NCBI RefSeq assembly: GCF_004135385.1
Contig: NZ_CP035493.1
Location: 1,736,001-1,800,000, forward strand
Length of the DNA: 64,000 nt
Direction of reading: 5' to 3'
Source: Xylanimonas protaetiae
GTDB taxonomy: Bacteria; Actinomycetota; Actinomycetes; Actinomycetales; Cellulomonadaceae
Shown piece after piece: positions 35,635-44,740 of this stretch; within the stretch, counting starts at the first letter, position 1, and each line of letters opens with the position of its first letter. The notes beneath the pieces are model-generated. The model worked only from the letters and a program-made list of their open reading frames with translations. It was not told the DNA's origin and ran no database searches. Both the position numbers and the translations under genes were made by a program.

Positions 35635-35686
35635 GCGGCGGGTGGTCGAGGGAAGATGCGCGAAGGGGCGGCGTGTCGGACTCGCT

Positions 35687-36631
35687 CTAGGAGAGGCTCC
35701 CGTGGAGCCCACGCCACCCCAAGGTAAGAGTAGTCGCGTTGGTCGCCCCGGGGGCCGTTACGGAGATCAGTGTCGTCCCCAGGTTGAACGCGGGGGTCCT
35801 ACTCCCGCGGGCGACCTTCCCCGCCGCCGGGGCGCCGTTCAGGCGGATCGACTTGCGGCGCGGGTCAGTGACCATCACGAAGGTGTCGCCGGCGGACAGG
35901 GCCGTGGGGATGTCGACGCGCAGCCCGTTGTCGCCCTCGATGAGGATGGATGTCGCCGGGCCCTTGAGCGTCAGCGTCGGATAGACAGGGGTCGCGGACT
36001 GCATCTGCACCGGGGTGTCCTCAGACAGGACGGTGGTGGTCGCCAGTCCGACCGACCCCCAGTTCGCGCCGATGCCAGGCATCGTGTCCGGCGCGATCTG
36101 GAACGGCACGGACTGGTCGTTCAGGTCCTCGGCGAACGGCTGCGGGGCCACACAGTTCAGCACGACTCGCTGGAACGTGGTGGTCTCCTTCCCGTCACCT
36201 TCCAGCCCCGACTGGTAGGCCAGGCCCAGGCGTCGCACCCCGGCCGGGGACGCGCACAGGAGCCGGAAGTTCCCGTCCCTGGTCATTCCCGCGGACGGGT
36301 TCACAAGGTCGCGCAGGAACGCCATCTGCTCGTCCTGCTCGGCCTTCGACGTCGTGCGCAGGTCGAGGGCCAGCACGACGGGCCGCTCGAGGGTGAGCAC
36401 GTCCGTGACCATCGACCCGGCCACACCGGGCTGCACCGCGGTGAGCACCTGCGTGGGAGCCACGTCCAGGCCAGTCGACCCATCAAGCGGACCGAACCAC
36501 ACCCGCGACGTCGTGATCGGGATCGTCACCGTCCCATCCCACGACTCCAGCCAGAACTTCCGCTGGTCGGACGCCAGCGGCGCCGTGGGCACCGGGCGGG
36601 ACAGCACTGACGCGAGGACGAAGTAGGTCAT
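35687..36631 (-). CDS. distal tail protein (Dit-like)
   Basis: Phage tail protein of 314 residues immediately after the tape measure, matching the position and type of siphovirus Dit proteins. The N-terminal half contains WDGTVTIPITTSRVWFGP and VVLALDLRTTSKAEQ; the C-terminal half is beta-rich and may be a carbohydrate-binding-like domain. ATG 36631 overlaps the tape-measure stop (ATGA). Confidence 0.82.
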   Translation of the reverse strand: MTYFVLASVLSRPVPTAPLASDQRKFWLESWDGTVTIPITTSRVWFGPLDGSTGLDVAPTQVLTAVQPGVAGSMVTDVLTLERPVVLALDLRTTSKAEQDEQMAFLRDLVNPSAGMTRDGNFRLLCASPAGVRRLGLAYQSGLEGDGKETTTFQRVVLNCVAPQPFAEDLNDQSVPFQIAPDTMPGIGANWGSVGLATTTVLSEDTPVQMQSATPVYPTLTLKGPATSILIEGDNGLRVDIPTALSAGDTFVMVTDPRRKSIRLNGAPAAGKVARGSRTPAFNLGTTLISVTAPGATNATTLTLGWRGLHGSLS

Positions 36632-39600
36632 GGCATCACGTCCTGTAGTTCGGCCTGCCGGACCGCGGCGAGCACCTGCGCCGGCGTGGCCTGCAAGGTG
36701 TTGACGTTGGCCTGGTAGGTCTTCGTCACCTGGGTGACGGACCCGCCGGTACCTCCGACCCCGAGACCGACGGCCGTCGCCTTGGCGAGGTTGCGGGTCG
36801 TGGCCGCGTCGAGCACGTACCCGGGCTTGGTGAAGCGGGCGTACTGCGGTCCGGACGCACCAAGCACCGCGAGCTCGACCCCCCGCTCACCCGTCAGGAA
36901 CGTCTGCCCCGGCCACACGGCACCACCATCAGCACGCCGCGGCACCCCGAACACGTCCGCGAGCAGGTCGGAGATCTGCTGCCCAACGGCAGTGATCTGT
37001 CCCTCGAGCGACGCCTGCTGCCCCGTCAACGACAGCAGGCCCGTGTTCGCGGCCGCGAGCCCACCCGTGTACATGGTCGCCGTGACGGACTGCCCGATCT
37101 GCCCCGAGTACCGGTCGATGTCGGAGTACGCCGTCGTCAACTGCCCCAACTGCTGGTCCGACAAGGACGCGATCGCGTCTGCCGCGTCAAGCGCGCCACC
37201 GTCGATGCCCATGCCGAGGATCTCGGAGATGACCCGCTGCGGCACCCCGCGCCGCACCAGTGTGTCGATCTTCCCGGCCAGCGACCGTACGTTCGCCGCG
37301 TACTGCTGGGCTGCGAGCAGGTACGACGTGCCCGTGCCGGCGCCCGCGGCAGCCGTCTCAGCAGCCTGCGCGTCCGTCTCTGCCTGCACCGCCTGGTCCG
37401 ACAGGCGTGACGTGTAGTACGTCTCACCCTGGTCGTTCGTGTGCGCGTCGTACACGTAGTCGTTCTTCAGGCTGTCGGCCCTCTCCCGCGCCGTCTGCGC
37501 CGCGGCGACGAGCTGGTCCTGCTGCCGGGCCACACCCTGCAGGTCGAACGCACCCGAGATCGCCGACTTCGCCTGGTCGTACGCCTGCTGCAGGTCACCG
37601 ATCAGGTCACGCTGCTTCTCGATCGCCGCGTTGACCTGGTCGAGCTGCCCATACAGCGAAGCGAACTGGGCCTCCGCAGCGGACGCCGCACCGGTCAGCG
37701 CCTGCTTGCCCGACGTGGACAGGCCAGCGTTCCTCGACTCGGAATACAGGGTATCGACGAGCCCGTACGCACCCGAGAGGCCCGATGTGGCCTGGTCGGT
37801 GTAGTCACCGCGGCGGGCGCTCTTCTGCACGTCCTGTGCTGCGACGACCCCGTCCCAGTAGCCCGGGTTGCCGCCCGCGATCGTGGCCGCGTACTCCGCC
37901 TCGGACAGCTTCGTCTTCGCCTCAGCGATCTCCTGCTCGGATGCGGAGCGTGCCAGCCCGCTCAGACCGCCCAGGTCGGCCTGCATGGTGTTGATCTGGT
38001 CGAGGAGCCGGTACCGGTCGGGGAAGTCCATGAACGCGTCACGCCAGTACGCGGCGTCCTTACCGTCGAGGGACGGCATCCCGAACGTCGTGTAGATGCC
38101 GCCACCAGCCGCGAGGCCCGGAAGCGCCGAGAACAGGTCTCGCGGCACGGCGCGGGAGTTCATCGCTCCCATGATCGCGTCGCCGTAGTAGTCCGCGGCC
38201 GGCTCGTTGACGACCCATTCGCGGGACCGGACCCGCACGCGCGGCATGCCCGTCTCGTCGACTCCGAGGAGGTTGTCCGACGCGGGGTTCGCCGGCGCGA
38301 CACCGGGGAACCGGCCACCACCAGCGAATGCAGGCAGCCGCATCCCTGTAGCCGCACCAGGACCGATGACCCGGGTGCCGACGGTGATGGTGCGCCCCGA
38401 GTTCGATGCGATCACACGGTCGAGCGCAGACTGTGCCTTGGTCGTTGACGCATCGACGGTGATCGTCGCGCTCTGCTGCGTGACCCAGTTCTTCAGCCCG
38501 ACGACTACCGACCGGCCGTTCTCGTCGTTGCCTCGGATCTGTACGGTGCCGTCAGCACCATCGACTGTGGCGACGTACCCAGACAGCGTCGTCAGCGCCT
38601 GCCCGTCCTCACCGAAGATCGTGACCGTCCCCGATGCCTCGTCGACCTTGGTCGTCACGTCTCCGAGCTCGGCAAGCACGGGGGCTCCGTTGCCGTACAC
38701 CGTGACGGTACCGGTGGCAGAGTCGATGACCCCGAGCAGCGCGGTGGTCTGCTCGGTGGCCAGATCGGTGTTCGCCTCGACGGTGATCTGGGGTGATCGG
38801 ATGTTCTCCAGAGCGCCGGTGATGTCCTGGCCCATCTGCTGCCAGGTCTCGACGATCTTCGCGCGCCGCTCAGGGCCCGCGGTGACAAACGACTCGAGCA
38901 TCGCGGCACCCTCGGGGCCGCGTGCGATCAGGTCATCGATCATCGCGTCTGCTGCGGCGGCCATGTTCGCCGGCAGCTCGTCACGCACCTGCTGTGACGC
39001 CGTCAGGACGTTGTCCCGCCACCTGGCTTGCGCCTCGGCCTGCTTCTGCAGCTGCTCGATCCACTGATCCGCCGAGACGGAGACGCCGTCGTAGAAGTCC
39101 TCCCAGGAGTCCTTCGTCGTCTTCGTCTTTTCCGCGGCCTCTTCGGCAAAGGTGCGCTGCTGGTCGATCGCGGCCTGCCACGCCCCGCCCAGGTCGCGGA
39201 ATGAGGTGCTGGCCCCGGACACCATCTCGCGCCACTTCTCAAGCGCCTCGATAGCCTCATCGGACATCTGCCCGACCTGCCCGACACCGTCGGCAACGCC
39301 CTGGGCGGACTTGGCGGCGAGCGTCTGCTCGTTGTCCACGCCGGCGAGGGCGGTGGCGTAGGCGGGCATGCGCGCGTTGAGGTCATCAAGACTGCCGCCC
39401 GCCGCAGTCCACCGGTCCGAGAGGTACTTGAACTGGGCTGCCGCCTCGTCGGCGTGACCCTGCTCGACCATGAACGCGAGGGCCTCACCAACTGCGGTGA
39501 ACTGGGCCGCAGCGTTCTTCCCATCGTTGACTGACACGATGCTGCTCAGCACTGGGACGCTCTCGGCCCAGTCGCCGATCTTCTGCTTCATGGATGGGTT

Positions 39601-41481
39601 GACCAGGCGGTCGATCGCGTCAGCCAGGGTGTTGATCTCAGTTGCCTGGTCCCCGCGCGAGGAGAACAACTGCCCCCAGTCCCACGTCTTGCTTTCGCGC
39701 CGCCCGGCATCTATCGCAGCGAAGAGGCGGTCGTACCCGTCAGCGCCCTCAAGCACCGCCGCAGTGGTCTGCTCCATCCCGGCCGCGGCCTTCTCGGACG
39801 TCGACCCGATCGTGTCGAGCACCTCGAGCGCGACGAGCGCAGCGCCCGCAACGGTGGCGGCCTTGCCGACCTTCCCAAGCCCAGATGCGACACCAGGAGA
39901 GATGTCCCGCAGCTGCTTGAACGCCTTGACGGTGTCGACCGCGCGCGGTGCCACGACCAGGAGCCCGCCGGCCACGAGTGCAGCAGCACCGACGATGCCG
40001 CCGAGGCCGCCAACGGCCTGCTGCGCCCAGTCCGGGAGGTCAGAGAACGCGTTCGCCAGCCCGGCGACAGCTTCAGCGCCACGCGCCAGGGCTGGCAGGA
40101 ACTCTTGCCCGACTGTGATGGCAGAGTCCTGGATCGAGTTGCGGGCGATCTCCATCTTCGCGGAGGCCGTGTCGTACCGCTTGTTTGCCTCGGCGAGGAG
40201 GGCGGTGTTGTCCTCCCAGGCCTGGTTGCCGAGCTCGATGGACTTGCGCAGCAGGTCGCCGGAGGTCGCCATGGACAGCAGGGCTCGCGATACGCGGATG
40301 TCCTTCTGCCCCAGGTCGGACAGCGTGGTGAACACGTCCTGACCGGCGGCCTGCATCTTGCCAAGGCCCTCAACGAACGCTGCGAGAGCGTCAGCAGGAT
40401 CGTCACGCCACGCTGCGGCAAAGTCTGACGCAGACATCCCCGCGACAGCAGCCCAGGTGGTGAGGTTGCTCGAGTTGGTTGACACGACCGTGGCGATGTC
40501 GGTCATGACGGCGGAGATGGCTGAGCCGCCGGCCTCGACCTCGATACCCACCGAGGCGAGCGCGTTGGCGAGCCCCATGACATCGCCTTCGGACATCCCG
40601 ACGATCTCGCCTGCGCCGGCGATGCGCTGGGCCATCTGGATGATGTCGCGCTCCGTGGAGGCGCCGTTGTTCCCGAGGGCTACGAGGGAGGCGCCGAGGT
40701 TGTCGACCTCGTCAGGCGCTGTCCGCATGACGTTCATCAGCTGCGCGATCGAGGTGGCTGCCTCGTCGGCGGTGAGGTTCGTCGTCTCACCCAGGTCGAT
40801 CATGACCTTCGTGAACGGCACGATCGAGTCGGCTGCTACGCCGAGCTGGCCGGCCGCCTCTGCGACGGCAGCGATCTCCTCGTGCGTCGATGGGAGGGTC
40901 TTGGCCAGGCTCCGCAACCCATCCTCGGTGGCCTTGAGGTCGGCGCCGTTGGGCAGCGTCTTGGTGACGCCGGTCCATGCCGACTCCCACTGCACGGCCG
41001 CGGCGACGGTCGCGCCCACGGTTGCAGTGGTGATTGCGCCGAACGCCGCCAGGGTGGTCCCGGCCCGGTCGATCGCCTCCCGGTTCGTGTCGACCGCCCC
41101 GGTGAGCTTCCCGACGGCGGTGGTCTGCCGGGCGGTGGCCTGTTCGTTTGCCGCCTGCGCGGACCGGTGCGCCGCCTCCGCCGCGGCAACGTCCTTCGTC
41201 GCCTGGTCGAGGTCACGACGTGCCTTCGCCGACCGCTCCTCCGCAGCGACGACCTGCGCCGAGTCAGCGGCACCCTTCTGCCGTGCCTGCGCGAGCTGCT
41301 GCTCAGCGGTGCGGAGACGCCCGGCCGCGTCGGCCTGCGCCTTCTGCGCACGCTCGACCCGCTGCCCCGCATGCTCGACCTTGTCGGCGAGCTTGTCGGC
41401 CGCCTTCGCGCCCTCGTTGAACCCCTGGACGAGGGCCTGGTACTCGGCTTCGAGACGGACGGCGTAGGAGCGAGTCGTCAC
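36628..41481 (-). CDS. tape measure protein
   Basis: Very long protein, 1617 residues. N-terminal coiled coil (about 25-125, Ala/Gln/Lys-rich), then a TP901-type tape-measure core (VQWESAWTGVTKTLPNGADL, EEIAAVAEAAGQLGV, TSIAQLMNVMRTAPDE), hydrophobic helices near residues 490-520, and a C-terminal coiled region. At about 0.15 nm per residue the tail would be roughly 240 nm. No muralytic domain recognised. It defines the phage as a siphovirus. Usually it follows the tail chaperones directly; here about 4.3 kb of other genes intervene. Confidence 0.95.
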   Translation of the reverse strand: MTTRSYAVRLEAEYQALVQGFNEGAKAADKLADKVEHAGQRVERAQKAQADAAGRLRTAEQQLAQARQKGAADSAQVVAAEERSAKARRDLDQATKDVAAAEAAHRSAQAANEQATARQTTAVGKLTGAVDTNREAIDRAGTTLAAFGAITTATVGATVAAAVQWESAWTGVTKTLPNGADLKATEDGLRSLAKTLPSTHEEIAAVAEAAGQLGVAADSIVPFTKVMIDLGETTNLTADEAATSIAQLMNVMRTAPDEVDNLGASLVALGNNGASTERDIIQMAQRIAGAGEIVGMSEGDVMGLANALASVGIEVEAGGSAISAVMTDIATVVSTNSSNLTTWAAVAGMSASDFAAAWRDDPADALAAFVEGLGKMQAAGQDVFTTLSDLGQKDIRVSRALLSMATSGDLLRKSIELGNQAWEDNTALLAEANKRYDTASAKMEIARNSIQDSAITVGQEFLPALARGAEAVAGLANAFSDLPDWAQQAVGGLGGIVGAAALVAGGLLVVAPRAVDTVKAFKQLRDISPGVASGLGKVGKAATVAGAALVALEVLDTIGSTSEKAAAGMEQTTAAVLEGADGYDRLFAAIDAGRRESKTWDWGQLFSSRGDQATEINTLADAIDRLVNPSMKQKIGDWAESVPVLSSIVSVNDGKNAAAQFTAVGEALAFMVEQGHADEAAAQFKYLSDRWTAAGGSLDDLNARMPAYATALAGVDNEQTLAAKSAQGVADGVGQVGQMSDEAIEALEKWREMVSGASTSFRDLGGAWQAAIDQQRTFAEEAAEKTKTTKDSWEDFYDGVSVSADQWIEQLQKQAEAQARWRDNVLTASQQVRDELPANMAAAADAMIDDLIARGPEGAAMLESFVTAGPERRAKIVETWQQMGQDITGALENIRSPQITVEANTDLATEQTTALLGVIDSATGTVTVYGNGAPVLAELGDVTTKVDEASGTVTIFGEDGQALTTLSGYVATVDGADGTVQIRGNDENGRSVVVGLKNWVTQQSATITVDASTTKAQSALDRVIASNSGRTITVGTRVIGPGAATGMRLPAFAGGGRFPGVAPANPASDNLLGVDETGMPRVRVRSREWVVNEPAADYYGDAIMGAMNSRAVPRDLFSALPGLAAGGGIYTTFGMPSLDGKDAAYWRDAFMDFPDRYRLLDQINTMQADLGGLSGLARSASEQEIAEAKTKLSEAEYAATIAGGNPGYWDGVVAAQDVQKSARRGDYTDQATSGLSGAYGLVDTLYSESRNAGLSTSGKQALTGAASAAEAQFASLYGQLDQVNAAIEKQRDLIGDLQQAYDQAKSAISGAFDLQGVARQQDQLVAAAQTARERADSLKNDYVYDAHTNDQGETYYTSRLSDQAVQAETDAQAAETAAAGAGTGTSYLLAAQQYAANVRSLAGKIDTLVRRGVPQRVISEILGMGIDGGALDAADAIASLSDQQLGQLTTAYSDIDRYSGQIGQSVTATMYTGGLAAANTGLLSLTGQQASLEGQITAVGQQISDLLADVFGVPRRADGGAVWPGQTFLTGERGVELAVLGASGPQYARFTKPGYVLDAATTRNLAKATAVGLGVGGTGGSVTQVTKTYQANVNTLQATPAQVLAAVRQAELQDVMP

Positions 41482-41519
41482 AGAATCACCCCCGAGGTCG
41501 CTATGCAGATGTCACGCTG

Positions 41520-41861
41520 GTGCGCGATGGTCAGTCAGTGAATGGGCTCGTGGCAGAAGAGAGGCGACCGTTGTGGGCGCGCCGCGGCGTCGTCATCAGC
41601 GCAGCGATCACGTTGGTGCTTCTCGTGGCTGCCGGGGTGGGTGTTAACCAGCATGGGCAGGACCGTGAGGCTGCGGGTCGCGCGTGCGAGGAACAGGCCG
41701 CGTACAAGTACCCACCGGGCACGACGCTCTTCCGCACGTATGTGGGCGAACCCGACCCCGGTCGATTCGAGTACCGGATCGTTGACATCGATGCGAACAG
41801 GCCGCTGACATGCCTCGTCGAGGAGGATGACGGCGCCTGGGTTGCGTCGTACCTCGGCTGA
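41520..41861 (+). CDS. single-pass membrane/secreted protein, moron-like
   Basis: Plus-strand gene inside the minus-strand late operon. The protein (up to 113 residues) has one signal-anchor helix (ISAAITLVLLVAAGVGV) and an outside domain of about 75 residues with two cysteines (RACEEQAAYKYPPGTTLF, LTCLVEEDDGAWV). Start is uncertain: GTG 41520, GTG 41538 or TTG 41571, the last with AGAGG upstream. It has its own terminator at 41892. This is the classic build of a gene expressed from the lysogen, for example for superinfection exclusion at the envelope. Confidence 0.68.
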   Translation: MRDGQSVNGLVAEERRPLWARRGVVISAAITLVLLVAAGVGVNQHGQDREAAGRACEEQAAYKYPPGTTLFRTYVGEPDPGRFEYRIVDIDANRPLTCLVEEDDGAWVASYLG

Positions 41862-41891
41862 GGCCCAAGTCCGCAGTGCCGTGACATGACT

Positions 41892-41920
41892 AAGGGCCAG
41901 AGGATGAACCTCTGGCCCTT
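41892..41920. terminator. bidirectional hairpin terminator
   Basis: Perfect 12-base stem (AAGGGCCAGAGG / CCTCTGGCCCTT) with loop ATGAA, between the convergent moron-like gene and the antirepressor gene. It can end both transcripts. Confidence 0.8.
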
Positions 41921-41946
41921 CGTCATGCTGAACCTGTGTCGACAGA

Positions 41947-42753
41947 CTACCTGCTGACCGCGTTGGTGGATGAGGTTAGGGCGAGGACACCTTGCCCGGT
42001 GGCGAGCGCGACCCGGAGCCCTTCGAGGCCCTTGGGGGTGATGCGGACCTGCGGGTCTGCGAGGGTGCGTTCCCCGGATCGGGGGTTGTCGTAGTAGCGG
42101 ATGCGGGAGCGGAGGCGTCCAAGGTCGACGTGCCGCTGGTAGGGGATGCCACGCTTGTCGAGCCAGCCGAGGTCCTGCATCTGCCGCTTGAGGCGGTTCT
42201 GCCCGGTGTCGATGCCATGGTCTCGCGACAGGATCTGCGCGGCGTCCCGCAGGGAGTAGTCGCCGTCGGTGGACGCGAGGACGTTCCACGCGGTCGCGGC
42301 GGGTTCGAGGACCTTGATGAGTGCCTGCTGCTCGTCGAGGACCTGCTGGGCGACGAGCATGGCGGCGGCGAGCTGCTGCTCGCGGGTCTGCGGGACCGCG
42401 TACGACCCGGTCTTGCGGATCGCGGGCAGCACCTCGTGCGTCACCCAGCGCTTGAAGCGGACCGCCTCGGGCTTCTCGCTCCACAGGATCAGCGAGTAGA
42501 GGCCAGCCTCGGTGACGACGGTCATCGGGCGGTGCGGCGGCCGCCCCGGCTCCTGACGTACATTGGGGCTGACCTGCGAAAACGGCACCTGCCGGTACTC
42601 GTCTTCGTCGAGGCGTCGGATCGCGCTCGGGTTGTGGTTGTACCCGAGGAGCGGGGTGACGTCGGCGGCGACGAACCAGGGGTCACCGTTCTCGTCGGTG
42701 ATGATGCGGACGCCAGCGCCGTGGAAGTTGAACTGCTGCACCGCGGCGTTCAC
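41947..42753 (-). CDS. phage antirepressor (BRO-N plus KilAC-type)
   Basis: Protein of 268 residues. N-terminal BRO domain (FNFHGAGVRIITDENGDPWF, AADVTPLLGYNHNPSAIR, then AGLYSLILWSEKPEAVRFKRW) and C-terminal KilAC-type DNA-binding domain (DYSLRDAAQILSRDHGIDTG, MQDLGWLDKRGIPYQ). Such proteins counter repressors during induction. GTG 42753 overlaps the stop of the gene upstream. Finding it in the late tail region rather than in the immunity region is unusual. Confidence 0.88.
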   Translation of the reverse strand: MNAAVQQFNFHGAGVRIITDENGDPWFVAADVTPLLGYNHNPSAIRRLDEDEYRQVPFSQVSPNVRQEPGRPPHRPMTVVTEAGLYSLILWSEKPEAVRFKRWVTHEVLPAIRKTGSYAVPQTREQQLAAAMLVAQQVLDEQQALIKVLEPAATAWNVLASTDGDYSLRDAAQILSRDHGIDTGQNRLKRQMQDLGWLDKRGIPYQRHVDLGRLRSRIRYYDNPRSGERTLADPQVRITPKGLEGLRVALATGQGVLALTSSTNAVSR

Positions 42754-43070
42754 AGGGTGCCGCCGTGCTGGATGGTGATGCCCTGCTCGGTGAGGGTGGC
42801 GAGGAGGTGGGTGGCGAGGATGACGGCCTGCGTCTGGGTGAGCTCGAGGGTGGGGGTCTCGCTGAGGAGGACGCGCACGCGGGTGGTGCCGTCGGCCTCG
42901 GTCGCACCGTAGGTCTCGATGGTGGCCTGCTCCCAGGTGCCGTCGTGGGCCTGCTCGGCGGGGTACAGGTCGGTGACGAACCCGCGCTGCGCGGTGTAGG
43001 TGACGCCGTCTGCGGTGAAGCCGTCGCTGAGGGTCGTGCAGGGGATCGGGGATGGGACAATCGTCTTCAC
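42750..43070 (-). CDS. hypothetical protein coupled to the antirepressor
   Basis: Protein of 106 residues, acidic, beta-rich start (TADGVTYTAQRGFVTDLYPAE) and a helical C-terminus (LTQTQAVILATHLLATLTEQ). No family recognised. It is first in a two-gene operon with the antirepressor, driven from the operator region at 43174. GAGCACACC precedes ATG 43070. Confidence 0.7.
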   Translation of the reverse strand: MKTIVPSPIPCTTLSDGFTADGVTYTAQRGFVTDLYPAEQAHDGTWEQATIETYGATEADGTTRVRVLLSETPTLELTQTQAVILATHLLATLTEQGITIQHGGTL

Positions 43071-43173
43071 GGTGTGCTCCTGGGCCAGTCAGGTGGTGCT
43101 CCGAGGCCCTGCCCGGTGCTCGAACACCGGGCGGGGCCGCCCCCGTCTCGAGGACACCCTGAGTATTGCTCAT

Positions 43174-43209
43174 GTAGCGCAACAACGTCAAGGGGTGGCG
43201 TTGCGCTAC
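43174..43209. promoter_or_regulatory. operator-like inverted repeat between divergent genes
   Basis: Perfect 10-base inverted repeat (GTAGCGCAAC at 43174-43183, GTTGCGCTAC at 43200-43209) with 16 bases between, in the gap separating the antirepressor operon from the first small HTH gene. A TTGCGC...TCTAGC promoter-like pair overlaps the right arm. Two half-sites 26 bases apart suit a dimer of the HTH protein encoded next to it. Confidence 0.65.
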
Positions 43210-43219
43210 GCTGTCTAGC

Positions 43220-43432
43220 GTGAAGCTCATGGGTGTCAAGGAGATCGCTGATCTGCTGCTCGTCTCTCGTCAGCGCGCGTCGCAGATCTCGGCCCGGCGC
43301 GACTTCCCCGAGCCCGTTGACACCCTTGCGATGGGCAAGGTGTGGCTCGAAGACGATGTCATGGCATGGGCGGTAGCCACGGGACGTGTGGTGGACGACA
43401 CCGTCGAGGAGTTCGACCCGCGCGACCGGTGA
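43220..43432 (+). CDS. small AlpA/MerR-type HTH regulator, paralogue 1
   Basis: DNA-binding protein of 70 residues with a helix-turn-helix of the excisionase/AlpA type (GVKEIADLLLVSRQRASQIS) and a wing region (AMGKVWLEDDVMAW). It ends VEEFDPRDR, the same as the gene at 44798, with which it shares about half its residues and a 38-base near-identical 3' end. GTG 43220 is the longest start; ATG 43229 aligns better with the paralogue's MG start. Probable regulator of the operator just upstream. Confidence 0.82.
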   Translation: MKLMGVKEIADLLLVSRQRASQISARRDFPEPVDTLAMGKVWLEDDVMAWAVATGRVVDDTVEEFDPRDR

Positions 43433-43440
43433 GCGCGGCT
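43403..43440 (+). repeat. 38-base direct repeat, left copy
   Basis: The 3' end of HTH gene 1 plus 11 bases past its stop matches 44984-45021 at 36 of 38 positions. The two copies are 1581 bases apart and flank the Abi gene. Confidence 0.8.
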
Positions 43441-43555
43441 TCCACACGGCCCGTTCGTGCGCGGCCCGCTGGTGAGCGCCCGATCGGTGGGCGGCCTCAG
43501 GGGCGGCTACCTCGTTGGCAGCGACTGGCCTGGCGCAAACGCTTGCGTTGGTCGT

Positions 43556-44530
43556 TCACTCGGGCTGGTAGCGCCAGATGTCCAGGGACTCCCAGTCCGC
43601 GGGGAACCCCATGGTGTTCTCGGCGGTCATGCCGTGCACCGGACGGAACTTGCGCATCGTCTCCCGGAACTGGCGGGGCCACCCAGTGCTGGGGTCGAGC
43701 TCGATCAGGAAGTGCGCACAGATCGCTGCGAGGAAGTAGACACGGTTGTTGTCCGCCGTGCTCAGGTGAGCCAGCCGCTCGGGCAGAAAGGCCGTCCCGG
43801 GTCGCTTCGGCGGGTAGATGGTCTTGCGGTTCCAGATACGGGCGTTGTGGGCGCAGTGGTTCCGCAGCACGTTGAGGGCCTTGAGCCACCCGTAGACGAC
43901 GTCACGGTTCTTGACCGCGACGTTCCTCGCGATCGCGGCAGCGTCACGATCGGAGACCAGGTCGTACAGTGCGGTCAGGCATCCGAAGGTCATGAACTCG
44001 GTCGCGACCCAGACCGGGATCTGCCCGTCGTAGGTCAGGATGAAGTGTCGGACGTAGTCCTCGTTCTTGGACTCGCTGCGGAGCTGCTCGTAGCGGTCCA
44101 GCCACGTGGCGTGCGCGTCCCGTTCATCGTTCGGCCCCCGGCGCGCCGGCGGCTTCTGGCACCGCGCCGTGTCGAGGTGCTTAGGGTCCAGGTGGCCGAA
44201 TGGGTGTGTCTTGCCGAGCTGGTAGCCGACCTGGGCCCGCATCGCCACCTCGAGCTTCTGGAGCCCTGACAGCAGGGTTGCCCGAAGGCGATCATCGAAG
44301 TCGCAGAGGGTGAGCGCGTCGTCGAGCCTGGCACCGTCGACGAACTCGGGTGCGCGCCCCTGACCGTCCTCTGACGGGCGGCGCAGCGGGTAGGTGTAGG
44401 CGGAGAGCCGGTAGTAGCCGAGCCGCTTGAGCGCGCGAACTGCGACCGCGCGGTCTGAGACCTCCAGGCCCCGGTCAGTGAGCAGCTGCACCTGCTCGGC
44501 GTAGTTCTTGTGCGGCTTGGTGTAGTCCAC
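43556..44530 (-). CDS. Abi_2-family abortive-infection protein (AbiD/AbiF-like, HEPN)
   Basis: Phage-defence protein of 324 residues in the Abi_2 family. Conserved parts: the start YTKPHKNYAEQVQLLTDRGL, the RLGYYRLSAYTYPLR segment, DFDDRLRATLLSGLQKLEVAMRAQ, and near residue 240 the motif VLRNHCAHNARIWNR, an Rx4H (R-NHCA-H) HEPN ribonuclease site. GTG 44530 is chosen: it has GAAGG six bases upstream, while the longer starts at 44563/44566 lie inside a terminator hairpin and lack a ribosome site. Expected action is RNA cleavage and growth arrest on infection by other phages. It is placed opposite the two HTH genes that flank it. Confidence 0.88.
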   Translation of the reverse strand: MDYTKPHKNYAEQVQLLTDRGLEVSDRAVAVRALKRLGYYRLSAYTYPLRRPSEDGQGRAPEFVDGARLDDALTLCDFDDRLRATLLSGLQKLEVAMRAQVGYQLGKTHPFGHLDPKHLDTARCQKPPARRGPNDERDAHATWLDRYEQLRSESKNEDYVRHFILTYDGQIPVWVATEFMTFGCLTALYDLVSDRDAAAIARNVAVKNRDVVYGWLKALNVLRNHCAHNARIWNRKTIYPPKRPGTAFLPERLAHLSTADNNRVYFLAAICAHFLIELDPSTGWPRQFRETMRKFRPVHGMTAENTMGFPADWESLDIWRYQPE

Positions 44531-44544
44531 GTAGACCTTCAGGC

Positions 44545-44573
44545 GAAAAGAAAACCGGCCCATCACAGCCGGT
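44545..44573 (-). terminator. intrinsic terminator just before the Abi ribosome site
   Basis: Stem ACCGGC / GCCGGT with an 8-base loop, followed on the minus strand by TTTTCTTTT. It is a good rho-independent terminator for RNA coming from the 44.7 kb region and separates that RNA from the Abi message. Confidence 0.75.
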
Positions 44574-44740
44574 GACGTGGGGTCGGTGGCTGCGAGCGGG
44601 GCCGGTGTTTATGGCTCCAACGCTACACCAGGCCGTACGGGCACCCCGGGTGAATCCGGGCAGATCGAGTGTCGATCCGGTCACGAACGGGCGTTCGTAC
44701 GAACACCGGGTGGGGCCGCCCTCGGTGAGGGACTGCACAA
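44545..44740 (-). ncRNA. candidate structured RNA upstream of the Abi gene
   Basis: Read on the minus strand, the gap upstream of abi contains in order: hairpin CCCTC-ACC-GAGGG (44719-44731), a compound hairpin closed by CCGGT/ACCGG (44677-44709) with an inner CGAACG/CGTTCG stem, hairpin GATCGA-CAC-TCGATC (44663-44677), hairpin CCCGG-N6-CCGGG (44645-44660), and an intrinsic terminator at 44545-44573. No good open frame fills it. The terminator directly before the Abi ribosome site means a transcript of roughly 200 bases would end there. The 5' end is a guess; TTGACA and TTGACT boxes lie at 44765-44770 and 44743-44748. HEPN Abi proteins of the AbiF group are reported to pair with such RNAs. 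Confidence 0.5.

Noticed and set aside
40358-41467. Long Ala/Ser-rich open frame on the plus strand opposite the tape measure
   Set aside because: Antisense of a coiled-coil region, low complexity, no ribosome site.
44563-44566. Upstream starts (GTG/ATG) for the Abi gene
   Set aside because: They lie inside a terminator hairpin and have no ribosome site; GTG 44530 has GAAGG at good spacing.
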